Below are positions 55,066 through 64,000 of a stretch of 64,000 nt of DNA, one piece after another (the stretch's first letter is position 1; each line of letters opens with the position of its first letter). This DNA is from Mycobacterium sp. OAS707 (GTDB lineage Bacteria > Actinomycetota > Actinomycetes > Mycobacteriales > Mycobacteriaceae). The position numbers and the translations under genes are program-made. The stretch spans positions 868,001 to 932,000 of the forward strand of contig NZ_JADBDS010000003.1 in the NCBI RefSeq assembly GCF_014873705.1. Direction: 5' to 3'. The notes beneath the pieces are model-generated. The model saw only the letters and a program-made list of their open reading frames with translations. It was not told where the DNA came from and searched no databases.

Positions 55066-56526
55066 ATGGATCAATCCGAAGCGCCGATCCTTGATGCCCT
55101 TGTCGGCTACCGCAAGAGCAACCGGTACGGATACACCCCACCGGGACATCGGCAGGGTCGCGGCGTCGACGACCGCGTGCTGGCCGTGCTCGGCCACGAA
55201 CCCTTTCGGGACGACCTGCTCGCCAGTGGCGGCCTCGATGACCGCAGAACCAGCAACAAGTATCTGAAGCGCGCCGAAGACCTGATGGCCGAGGCGGTCG
55301 GCGCCGACGTCGCATGGTTCTCGACGTGCGGCAGTTCGCTGTCGGTGAAGGCGGCGATGATGGCAGTGGCGGGCGGCGACGGGAGTCTGCTGGTCCCCCG
55401 CGACAGCCACAAGTCGATCGTCGCGGGGCTGATCTTCTCCGGCGTGCAGGCGCGGTGGGTGACTCCGCAGTGGGACGCCGAACGCCACATCTCCCACCCG
55501 CCGTCGCCGCAGGACTACCGCGAAGTCTGGGACCGGTACCCCGACGCGGCAGGCGCGTTGGTGGTCAGCCCCAGCCCATACGGCACCTGCGCCGATTTGG
55601 AGGGCATTGCGAAGGTGTGCCACGAACGCGGTAAACCGCTGATCGTCGACGAGGCATGGGGCGCACATCTGCCGTTCCATGAAGACCTGCCGACATGGGC
55701 GATGGACGCGGGCGCCGACGTGTGTGTGGTCAGCGTCCACAAGATGGGCGCCGGGTTCGAGCAGGGGTCGGTGTTCCATCTGCAGGGTGACCTGGTGGAC
55801 CAGGATCGGTTGTCGGCGTGCGCTGACCTGCTGATGACCACCAGCCCCAACGTCATGGTGTACGCGGCGATGGACGGCTGGCGGCGACAGATGGTCGAGC
55901 ACGGCCGCCAATTGCTCGGCGACACACTGGAATTGGTGCGAGGGCTGCGTGACGACATCGAGTTGATTCCCGACGTCGAGGTGCTCGACGACGAGCTCCT
56001 CGGCCACGAGGCGTCCCACGACCTCGACCGGCTTCAGATCCTGATGGACGTTTCGGCGACGGGAACGTCTGGTTATCAGGCCGCCGACTGGCTGCGCGAG
56101 CACAAGCAGATCGACGTGGGCATGAGCGATCACCGGCGGATCCTGGCGACCATCACGTTCGCCGACGACAAGGCCACCGGCGAGCGACTGCTCGATGCGC
56201 TGTGGGGTTGGCGAAAGGCGGCCAACGACTTCGACTCGCCGCCGCCGATGCGACTGCCGTCGCCGCGGGGGATCGAACTCGAGAACGTCCAACTGCCGCG
56301 GGACGCGTTCTTCGGCAAGGTCGAAGAGGTGCCGGCGGAGAAGGCCGGCGGCCGCATCTCGGCCGAGCAGATCACCCCGTACCCGCCTGGTATCCCGGCC
56401 GTGGTGCCGGGCGAACGGCTCAACGACGCCGTGATCGACTACCTGCGCTCCGGGCTCGACGCCGGGATGAACGTCCCCGACGCCGCCGACCCGACATTGA
56501 AGACGTTCAAAGTCGCGGTTACCTGA
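55066..56526 (+). CDS. Orn/Lys/Arg decarboxylase-family PLP enzyme
   Basis: 486 aa. Fold type I PLP motifs are clear: RYGYTPPGHRQGRGVDD at the N terminus, STCGSSLSVKAAMMAV (cofactor phosphate), LIVDEAWGAHLPFHED (Asp195 facing the pyridine N) and SVHKMGAGFEQGS (Schiff-base Lys226). The Orn/Lys/Arg decarboxylase major domain is followed by a short C-terminal domain (ISAEQITPYPPGIPAVVPGE). It resembles the shorter Gram-positive SpeA/Rv2531c-like group. It likely decarboxylates a basic amino acid to a diamine or agmatine. Same strand as the alcohol dehydrogenase 18 bp upstream. Confidence 0.88.
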   Translation: MDQSEAPILDALVGYRKSNRYGYTPPGHRQGRGVDDRVLAVLGHEPFRDDLLASGGLDDRRTSNKYLKRAEDLMAEAVGADVAWFSTCGSSLSVKAAMMAVAGGDGSLLVPRDSHKSIVAGLIFSGVQARWVTPQWDAERHISHPPSPQDYREVWDRYPDAAGALVVSPSPYGTCADLEGIAKVCHERGKPLIVDEAWGAHLPFHEDLPTWAMDAGADVCVVSVHKMGAGFEQGSVFHLQGDLVDQDRLSACADLLMTTSPNVMVYAAMDGWRRQMVEHGRQLLGDTLELVRGLRDDIELIPDVEVLDDELLGHEASHDLDRLQILMDVSATGTSGYQAADWLREHKQIDVGMSDHRRILATITFADDKATGERLLDALWGWRKAANDFDSPPPMRLPSPRGIELENVQLPRDAFFGKVEEVPAEKAGGRISAEQITPYPPGIPAVVPGERLNDAVIDYLRSGLDAGMNVPDAADPTLKTFKVAVT

Positions 56527-56603
56527 TACCCCTGGTTTCGACTGGGGAGCTTCTGGCAACATTACTCACGAGTCAGTTCGTCCGACGACAGTCAGCGGTG
56601 GGG

Positions 56604-58466
56604 ATGGCAATGACGTATTCGACGGGGTATTCGACCAGTTCAGAGCACTTTTCTGTGCTTGCTCAGGGCACTGAGGGCGGGGGTGCGGCACTCGACCAAG
56701 TGATCGGCATGTCGGTGGTCGCGCTGGTGGTCACGGCAGGTCTGCTGTGGATCGGGTACCTGCACCGGCAGCGCCGCATCACGTGGCTCAACAGCCTCGC
56801 GGAGTGGGCGGCCGGCAAGTTCAAGCGTCCGCCGTGGGTGGCACTGCCGATGGCGTTGTTCATCGCGACGCTGATCTGCGCGTTGTTCGGGTTCATCTGG
56901 GATGTCAGCCTGCACATCGGCAAGGGCCGCGACCCGGGTCCGCTGGCCAACCCCGCGCACTACTTCATCCTGTTCGGGCTGTTCCTGTTGTTCATCGCCG
57001 GCTGCATGGCGTGCGTGCTGCCGTACGAGAAGCCGGGCCCATCGGCCGTCCGCATCACCAGAGATTGGTATGCCCCTGTCGGCGGCATCCTGATGGCCGG
57101 TTGCGGCCTGTACGCGTTGCTCGGTTTCCCCCTCGACGACATCTGGCACCGCATCTTCGGCCAGGACGTGACGCTGTGGGGACCGACCCACCTGATGATG
57201 ATCGGCGGCGCCGGCTTCTCGACGCTGTCAGCGATTCTGCTCAACCATGAGGGTCTGAGGGCCATGGGCGATGATGCGCCGACGGGCGGCATCGGCATCA
57301 AGTTCGTCCAGTACCTCGGGTTCGGCGGCATCATCGTCGGTTTGTCGGTTTATCAGATCGAATTCGATTTCGGCGTACCGCAATTCCGCCAGGTGTTCCA
57401 GCCGATGCTCATCGCTGCCGCGGGCGCGTTCGCGTTGGTGGCTGCCCGCATCATGCTGGGTCGCGGCGCAGCGATCATCGCGGCTCTGTTGGCGATCGTG
57501 CTTCGCGGCGGGGTTGCACTCGTTGTCGGCCCGATTCTCGGCGCGCCGATCAACTGGTTTGCGCTGTATCTCGGATCGGCGATCGTCGTCGAATTGGTCG
57601 GCCTGACACCGCTATACAAGCGGCCCGTGGTGTTCGGCGCCGTGAGCGGCCTTGCCGTGGCCACCGTCGGGCTCTGGCTCGAATCGTTGTGGATCGACAC
57701 TGTCTACTACTTCCCCTGGCCCACCAGCATCTGGCCCGAAGCATTGGCCATGGCCATCCCCGTCGCCATACTGACCGGTTGCTGCGGTGCGATGTTCGGT
57801 CTGGTGGTCTCCTCGCAAAGGCTGCCTTCGCGTGCGATCAGCATCGGTCTGGTGGTGCTGACCATCCTGGCCATCGGCGGGGCGACAGCCAATGGGCTGC
57901 GCTATAACGTCCCCCAAAACGTCACGGCCACGGTCACTCTCACCGAAGCCCCGGCCAGCCCCGGCCAGCGGATGGTGAACGTCGATGCGCGGATCAATCC
58001 GCCGAACTTCATCAGCGAGAACCCCAACTGGGTAGCGATACTCGCTTGGCAAGGTCATCTGAACAACGAGCGGGGCCGGGTGATCAACAACCTCGAGAAA
58101 CTCGGCCCCGGCCACTACCGCAGCACCGAGCCCGTGCCGGTTTGGGGCACCTGGAAGACGTTGCTGCGCCTGCACGACGGAAACACGTTGACCGCAGTGC
58201 CGATCTACCTCGCGGGCGATCCCGGCATCGGCGCCAAAGAAGTTCCTGCCGACGCCACGTTCACCCGGCCGTTCGTTGCCGAGGTCACGATCCTGCAGCG
58301 TGAGCGCAACCCCGAGACCCCGGCGGTGCTGTGGACCATCGGCTGCCTGACTGTGCTGTTCTGCACGCTCGTCATGCTGGGTGGACTCAGTTGGGGCGCA
58401 GGGCGAATCAACCGCAGCGAGGCCTCGGGCAGCAAGGCCGAGCTTCAACCGACGGCGCAGGCGTGA
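56604..58466 (+). CDS. Polytopic membrane protein with a C-terminal extracytoplasmic domain, unknown
   Basis: 620 aa from the ATG at 56604 (GTG at 56598 and ATG at 56610 are alternatives). About ten hydrophobic segments span residues 35-440, with WDVSLHIGKGRDPGPLANPAHY and LWGPTHLMMIGGAGF conserved-looking and His-containing near membrane edges. Residues about 440-580 form a soluble beta-rich domain (WVAILAWQGHLNNERGRVIN, PVPVWGTWKTLLRLHDGN, FTRPFVAEVTILQRE) reminiscent of YtkA/FixH-like domains; a last span ends the protein. First of four overlapping genes with a cupredoxin-like lipoprotein, which hints at metal or redox handling at the cell surface. No function is established. Confidence 0.72.
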   Translation: MAMTYSTGYSTSSEHFSVLAQGTEGGGAALDQVIGMSVVALVVTAGLLWIGYLHRQRRITWLNSLAEWAAGKFKRPPWVALPMALFIATLICALFGFIWDVSLHIGKGRDPGPLANPAHYFILFGLFLLFIAGCMACVLPYEKPGPSAVRITRDWYAPVGGILMAGCGLYALLGFPLDDIWHRIFGQDVTLWGPTHLMMIGGAGFSTLSAILLNHEGLRAMGDDAPTGGIGIKFVQYLGFGGIIVGLSVYQIEFDFGVPQFRQVFQPMLIAAAGAFALVAARIMLGRGAAIIAALLAIVLRGGVALVVGPILGAPINWFALYLGSAIVVELVGLTPLYKRPVVFGAVSGLAVATVGLWLESLWIDTVYYFPWPTSIWPEALAMAIPVAILTGCCGAMFGLVVSSQRLPSRAISIGLVVLTILAIGGATANGLRYNVPQNVTATVTLTEAPASPGQRMVNVDARINPPNFISENPNWVAILAWQGHLNNERGRVINNLEKLGPGHYRSTEPVPVWGTWKTLLRLHDGNTLTAVPIYLAGDPGIGAKEVPADATFTRPFVAEVTILQRERNPETPAVLWTIGCLTVLFCTLVMLGGLSWGAGRINRSEASGSKAELQPTAQA

Positions 58467-58645
58467 CCGGACAACCGCACGTCGAGATACTGGCCCACCA
58501 CGGGTTGCTGCTCGCGATACCGGCGTTCGCACCGGCGATAGCTGTCGCGGGCGTGGTGATCTATGTGGCGGTGCGCGACCGCCGCAAAGGCGAGGACCCT
58601 CAACGTGAGAGTTCGGACGCCTCGGGCCAAGATGGTTCACCGTGA
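58463..58645 (+). CDS. Small single-span membrane protein
   Basis: 60 aa from a GTG inside the preceding stop (GTGA); its own stop overlaps the next GTG the same way. One transmembrane helix, LLLAIPAFAPAIAVAGVVIY, is followed by a charged tail (VRDRRKGEDPQRESSDASGQ). Its size and tight coupling on both sides suggest a subunit or assembly factor of the membrane complex made by the neighbours. No family recognised. Confidence 0.7.
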   Translation: MTGQPHVEILAHHGLLLAIPAFAPAIAVAGVVIYVAVRDRRKGEDPQRESSDASGQDGSP

Positions 58646-59067
58646 CAACATCCAGGACCCTTGTGATCATCACCGCCGCCGCGCTCATCACCGCCGGATG
58701 CGGCGGTTCGAACAGCTCGAACAGCGCGTCGAACAGCACTTCGGCCAGCCAGCCGTCGACCGTCAGTCCCTCGGACATGTCGAACGAGCAGGCGCCCCCG
58801 GCCCGGCTCGAAATCGATGTCGACATCAAGGGCGGTAACGTCACGCCGACCAATCAACAACTGCAGGCGGCCGTCAAGGAGCAGATCGTCGTGCGCGTCA
58901 ACAGCGACGCCGCCGATGAGTTGCACGTGCACTCCACGCCCGAGCACAGCTTCAACGTCGAGGCCAAGCCGATGCAGATCTTCCAGTTCACCGTCGACGT
59001 GCCCGGCAAGGTCGACGTGGAGCTGCACAAGCTGAACAAGACCGTCGCGACCATCACGGTGCAGTGA
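58642..59067 (+). CDS. Lipoprotein with cupredoxin-like domain
   Basis: 141 aa from GTG overlapping the previous stop. A signal peptide with lipobox ITAGC (Cys20) and a Ser/Asn-rich linker precede a beta-sandwich with KEQIVVRVNSDAADELHVHS, TPEHSFNVEAKPMQIFQFTV and DVPGKVDVELHKLNKTVATI, a cupredoxin pattern. Candidate metal ligands are the His residues of LHVHSTPEHSF and VELHKL; no Cys lies at the usual blue-copper position, so a type 1 site is unlikely. Probably binds copper or iron at the outer membrane face. Sandwiched in the four-gene membrane operon. Confidence 0.75.
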   Translation: MTTSRTLVIITAAALITAGCGGSNSSNSASNSTSASQPSTVSPSDMSNEQAPPARLEIDVDIKGGNVTPTNQQLQAAVKEQIVVRVNSDAADELHVHSTPEHSFNVEAKPMQIFQFTVDVPGKVDVELHKLNKTVATITVQ

Positions 59068-60362
59068 CAACTGATCGGTCGACCGAGTTACTGGCCCACG
59101 GCCTCGGCGGCTCGACCGATCTGCCAATCCCGTTGAGCTACGCACTCATTGGCGGGGCATGGGCGCTGACGTTCACATTCGCGGTCGTCGCGCTGGCATG
59201 GCGACGGCCTCGGTTCGACCCCGACAAACAGGGCCGTGCGCTGCCGCGCTGGGTGACAGCGCTCGTCGACGCGCGAGTGACCCGATGGGCTGTCGGGATC
59301 GCGGCGCTGTTGTTCGCAGGGTGGGTGGCGATCGCGGGCTGGTTCGGCCCGCAGGATGCGACGAACCCGTTGCCCGGCGTGTTCTACGTGTTGCTCTGGG
59401 TCGGGCTGGTGGCGCTGTCGTTGGCCGTTGGACCGGTGTGGCGGGTCATCTCTCCGGTGCGCACCGTGCACCGGTTGCTGGGCCGGCGGTCAGTGGGGTT
59501 GCGCTATCCGGAGCGGGCTGGTTACTGGCCTGCGGCGGCCGGCCTGTTTGCGTTCGTCTGGCTCGAGCTCGCCAGCCCTGACCCGGGATCCCTTGGCGCC
59601 ATCAAGATTTGGCTGATCGCCTATCTGGCCGTGACGCTGTCCGGCGCGCTGCTCTGCGGGCAGCGCTGGTGTGCGCGCGCCGACCCGTTCGAGGTGTACA
59701 GCGTGGTGGCGTCGCGGCTGTCGCTGTTTCGCCGCAACGACGACGGCCGCATTGCAATCGGCAACCCGTTCGACCACCTGCCGTCGCTGCCGGTGCGGGC
59801 CGGCACTCTCGCGGTGCTCGCCGTGCTGCTGGGATCGACTGCGTTCGACAGCTTTTCGGCTTCTCCGCAGTGGCGGGGCTTCGTCGACGGCCACACCGAC
59901 TCTGCCGCGACGGCGACGCTGATGAAGACCGCGGGCCTGCTGGTCTTCGCTGGCGTGGTGGCGGGCACGTTCTGGCTCGCTGCGCGCGCGACCGGCGGCG
60001 TCGACCCGGCGCGCCGTCGCGAATTGCCCGGTCTGATGGCGCATTCGCTGGTCCCGATCGTCATCGGCTATGTGTTCGCGCACTACCTGACCTACCTCGT
60101 CGAGCGCGGACAACAGACGATCATCCTGCTGCTCGGCCTGCACGACGTGCAGGCGAATTATGTGCTTTCCATGCATCCTTCGGTGCTGGCGACAATCAAG
60201 GTCTGCTGTGTGGTCGCAGGACACATCGCGGCGGTGATCGCCGCGCACGACAGGGCGTTGCGCATACTGCCCGCAGGCCATCAGCTGACCGGACAGCTGG
60301 CGATGATGCTGGTGATGGTCGGGTACACCTTCACCGGGCTCTATCTGCTGTTCGGCGGGTAG
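59064..60362 (+). CDS. Polytopic membrane protein, unknown
   Basis: 432 aa from a GTG in the preceding stop (GTGA). About nine to ten hydrophobic spans. Noticeable segments are VWRVISPVRTVHRLLGRRSV, CGQRWCARADPFEVYSVVAS (a Cys pair), IGYVFAHYLTYLVERGQQTI and GLHDVQANYVLSMHPSVLAT, where His residues in or near helices could bind heme or metal. It closes the four-gene unit with the YtkA/FixH-like membrane protein, the small span protein and the cupredoxin-like lipoprotein. pncA begins about 10 bp later. The function is unknown. Confidence 0.72.
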   Translation: MTTDRSTELLAHGLGGSTDLPIPLSYALIGGAWALTFTFAVVALAWRRPRFDPDKQGRALPRWVTALVDARVTRWAVGIAALLFAGWVAIAGWFGPQDATNPLPGVFYVLLWVGLVALSLAVGPVWRVISPVRTVHRLLGRRSVGLRYPERAGYWPAAAGLFAFVWLELASPDPGSLGAIKIWLIAYLAVTLSGALLCGQRWCARADPFEVYSVVASRLSLFRRNDDGRIAIGNPFDHLPSLPVRAGTLAVLAVLLGSTAFDSFSASPQWRGFVDGHTDSAATATLMKTAGLLVFAGVVAGTFWLAARATGGVDPARRRELPGLMAHSLVPIVIGYVFAHYLTYLVERGQQTIILLLGLHDVQANYVLSMHPSVLATIKVCCVVAGHIAAVIAAHDRALRILPAGHQLTGQLAMMLVMVGYTFTGLYLLFGG

Positions 60363-60372
60363 GGTGACGGCC

Positions 60373-60924
60373 GTGCGCGCGCTGATCATCGTCGACGTTC
60401 AGAACGACTTTTCCGAAGGTGGCTCGCTGGCCGTCGTCGGCGCGGCAGCGGTAGCGGGCCGAATCAGTGAGTTCCTTGCCAGCGGGCCCGACTACGCGCA
60501 CGTCGTGGCCACCAAGGATTTCCACATCGACCCCGGTGAGCACTTCTCCGAGAGCCCGGACTACGCGACATCGTGGCCGCGCCACTGCGTGGTCGGAACG
60601 CCCGGCGCCGACTTTCATCCCGAACTCGACACCCGCGCGGTGGAAGCCGTCTTCACAAAGGGCAACTACGCGGCGGCGTACAGCGGCTTCGAAGGCACCG
60701 ACGCCGACGGCACGCGACTGGCCGACTGGCTACGGCGGCGCGGCGTCGAGCAGGTGGACATCGCCGGCGTTGCGACGGACTACTGCGTGCGTGCCACTGC
60801 GGCAGACGCCGTGGCGGCCGGGTTTTCCACGCGGGTGCTGCTCGACCTCACCGCGGGCGTCGCACCGGACACCACCGCCAAGGCAGTGAAGGAACTGCGA
60901 GCGGTCGGCGTCGAAGTCGCCTAA
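60373..60924 (+). CDS. pncA: Nicotinamidase/pyrazinamidase PncA
   Basis: 183 aa from the GTG at 60373, which puts every active-site residue at the M. tuberculosis number: catalytic D8, K96 and C138; metal ligands D49, H51, H57 and H71; W68 in the pocket. A GTG at 60364 would add three residues. Position 137 is Tyr (TDYCVR) where M. tuberculosis has His. It converts nicotinamide to nicotinate in NAD salvage and activates pyrazinamide. It follows the membrane/cupredoxin operon by 10 bp, so it may be read from the same transcript. Stop overlaps the convergent crotonase. Confidence 0.96.
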   Translation: MRALIIVDVQNDFSEGGSLAVVGAAAVAGRISEFLASGPDYAHVVATKDFHIDPGEHFSESPDYATSWPRHCVVGTPGADFHPELDTRAVEAVFTKGNYAAAYSGFEGTDADGTRLADWLRRRGVEQVDIAGVATDYCVRATAADAVAAGFSTRVLLDLTAGVAPDTTAKAVKELRAVGVEVA

Positions 60925-61736
60925 CGGGTCGGGTCGCGCGGGACACCGGTCCACCGCGGCGGGCGACGGTCCAGGTGCGCACGCACGCCCTCCTTCGCGT
61001 CGTCGTGATCCATCAGCGCCAGGTGAACGGCGGTCTCGCGAGCGCCGACGGTCTCACGGTCGAGGTCGAACGAATCCCACAGCAGCCGCTTGCTGGCGGC
61101 CACCGACATCGGGGCGGTGTTCTGCGCGATGTCGTTGGCGAGGTCAAGCGCGGCGGGCAGCACGTCGGCGGCATCGAGCACGCGACTGCCGAGCCCCAAC
61201 TGCACCGCCCGGTGACCGTCGAAAGTTGCTCCCGTCAACAGGATTTCGGCGGCGTTGGCGATGCCGACCAGCCGCGGCAACACCCAGTGCGAGTAGGCGT
61301 CGCCGACGACGCCGCGCCGCACCTGCACGACGCCGTAGCGCGCGTCGGCGGCGAAGAACCGGATGTCGCACTGCAGCGCCAGCGTCAGGCCCAGCCCGAT
61401 CGCATGACCGTTGACCGCGGCGATCACCGGCTTGGACAGCGACCATGCCGGCACCTCGATGCCCGCCGCGCTGAAACCCGGACCTGGTTCGGCGAAGGTT
61501 CGCTCACCGGCAGCGAGGTCGGCGCCCGCGCAGAACGCAGGCGGTGTTCCGGTCAACACGATCACTCGCACGGCGTCGTCGGCATCGCAGGCGCGGTAGG
61601 CGTCGCACAGCTCGTCGCGCATCCCGTCGCCGATCGCGTTGCGTTGCTGTGGCCTATTCAGCGTGATCGTGGCCACGCCGCGGTCGAGGTTGAACAGCAA
61701 AGTTCGGTACCCGGGCAGGTTGGTATGGCGGGACAT
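60921..61736 (-). CDS. Crotonase-fold protein (enoyl-CoA hydratase-like, catalytic Glu missing)
   Basis: 271 aa. The crotonase core is plain: VATITLNRPQQRNAIGDGMR, FCAGADLAAGE (oxyanion hole), PVIAAVNGHAIGLGLTLALQ and CDIRFFAADARYGVVQVRRG. The positions of the two hydratase glutamates (rat mitochondrial E144 and E164) read T118 and Q138, so ordinary hydration of enoyl-CoA is unlikely. Other crotonase chemistries (isomerase, hydrolase, lyase) do not all need both residues. Starts 97 bp from the divergent glgX and converges on pncA with a 4-bp overlap. Confidence 0.88.
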   Translation of the reverse strand: MSRHTNLPGYRTLLFNLDRGVATITLNRPQQRNAIGDGMRDELCDAYRACDADDAVRVIVLTGTPPAFCAGADLAAGERTFAEPGPGFSAAGIEVPAWSLSKPVIAAVNGHAIGLGLTLALQCDIRFFAADARYGVVQVRRGVVGDAYSHWVLPRLVGIANAAEILLTGATFDGHRAVQLGLGSRVLDAADVLPAALDLANDIAQNTAPMSVAASKRLLWDSFDLDRETVGARETAVHLALMDHDDAKEGVRAHLDRRPPRWTGVPRDPTR

Positions 61737-61832
61737 TGGGTACCTCCGTTGGGCGAGATCGGGTCACCGGTGACCCGTATTGTCGCTCTGGTCCGTCTGT
61801 CGTCCCGTCTGTATCCGTCTGGAGCGTGCACT

Positions 61833-63989
<2,157 letters not shown>

Positions 63990-64000
63990 CTCACTCGACG

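Noticed and set aside
60573..61832. Extension of the glgX frame upstream to 60573
   Set aside because: It runs through pncA and antisense to the crotonase; family length and a ribosome-binding site support TTG 61833.

Overview
This is a 64 kb chromosomal stretch of a high-GC actinobacterium, almost certainly a mycobacterium of the Mycolicibacterium type. The reasons are the dense, GC-rich coding with many GTG/TTG starts and 4-bp ATGA/GTGA overlaps, and gene orders that match Mycobacterium tuberculosis from memory: rraA-ethA-ethR-PHP-gltD-gltB (Rv3853 to Rv3859c) and ClC/AlkA-like/DUF427/epimerase/SnoaL/msrA/cyp138-like/TetR (Rv0143c to Rv0135c). No database search was possible. I see no tRNA, rRNA, insertion sequence, phage or CRISPR array.

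Region 1 (1-19 kb): the tail of one cyclase-ATPase regulator and a complete tandem paralogue, then rraA, the divergent ethA/ethR pair with its repeat-rich operator, a Y-family polymerase (dinB) whose start overlaps a LexA-like palindrome, a PHP-domain protein, an ArsR-SulP transporter operon, an MDMPI-fold protein, an F420-type oxidoreductase, a small protein, a Tat-exported polysaccharide deacetylase, and the glutamate synthase operon gltB-gltD.

Region 2 (19-37 kb): a CopB-type P-ATPase with a CsoR-like operator, a thioesterase, a ClC channel, a bicupin, a DUF427-AlkA-Dps run, an SRPBCC protein, a flavin oxidase, two tandem DUF4262 genes, a methyltransferase, a KstR-box-associated divergent unit (SnoaL-epimerase versus a lipoprotein hydrolase), msrB-msrA, a P450 with a divergent TetR, and a second TetR with a divergent methyltransferase.

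Region 3 (37-48 kb): a LuxR-type LAL regulator divergent from a second P450; a glycosyltransferase-methyltransferase-toroid operon whose promoter carries the same operator class as the second TetR; flavin/F420-binding small enzymes; a truncated 13E12/DUF222 remnant; and a small unknown gene whose leaderless promoter overlaps an SOS-like box.

Region 4 (48-64 kb): an acyl-CoA dehydrogenase, a PEP-mutase-family protein, an SDR coupled to a large membrane hydrolase, then a long plus-strand run (Zn-alcohol dehydrogenase, PLP decarboxylase-like protein, and four overlapping membrane/lipoprotein genes including a cupredoxin-like lipoprotein, ending in pncA), a crotonase lacking both usual glutamates, and the glycogen debranching enzyme glgX/treX at the right edge.

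The most interesting signals are regulatory: two LexA-like boxes on start codons, a shared GGACA-N2-TGTCC operator joining two separated loci, a KstR-like box, and the uncharacterised membrane/cupredoxin operon ahead of pncA.
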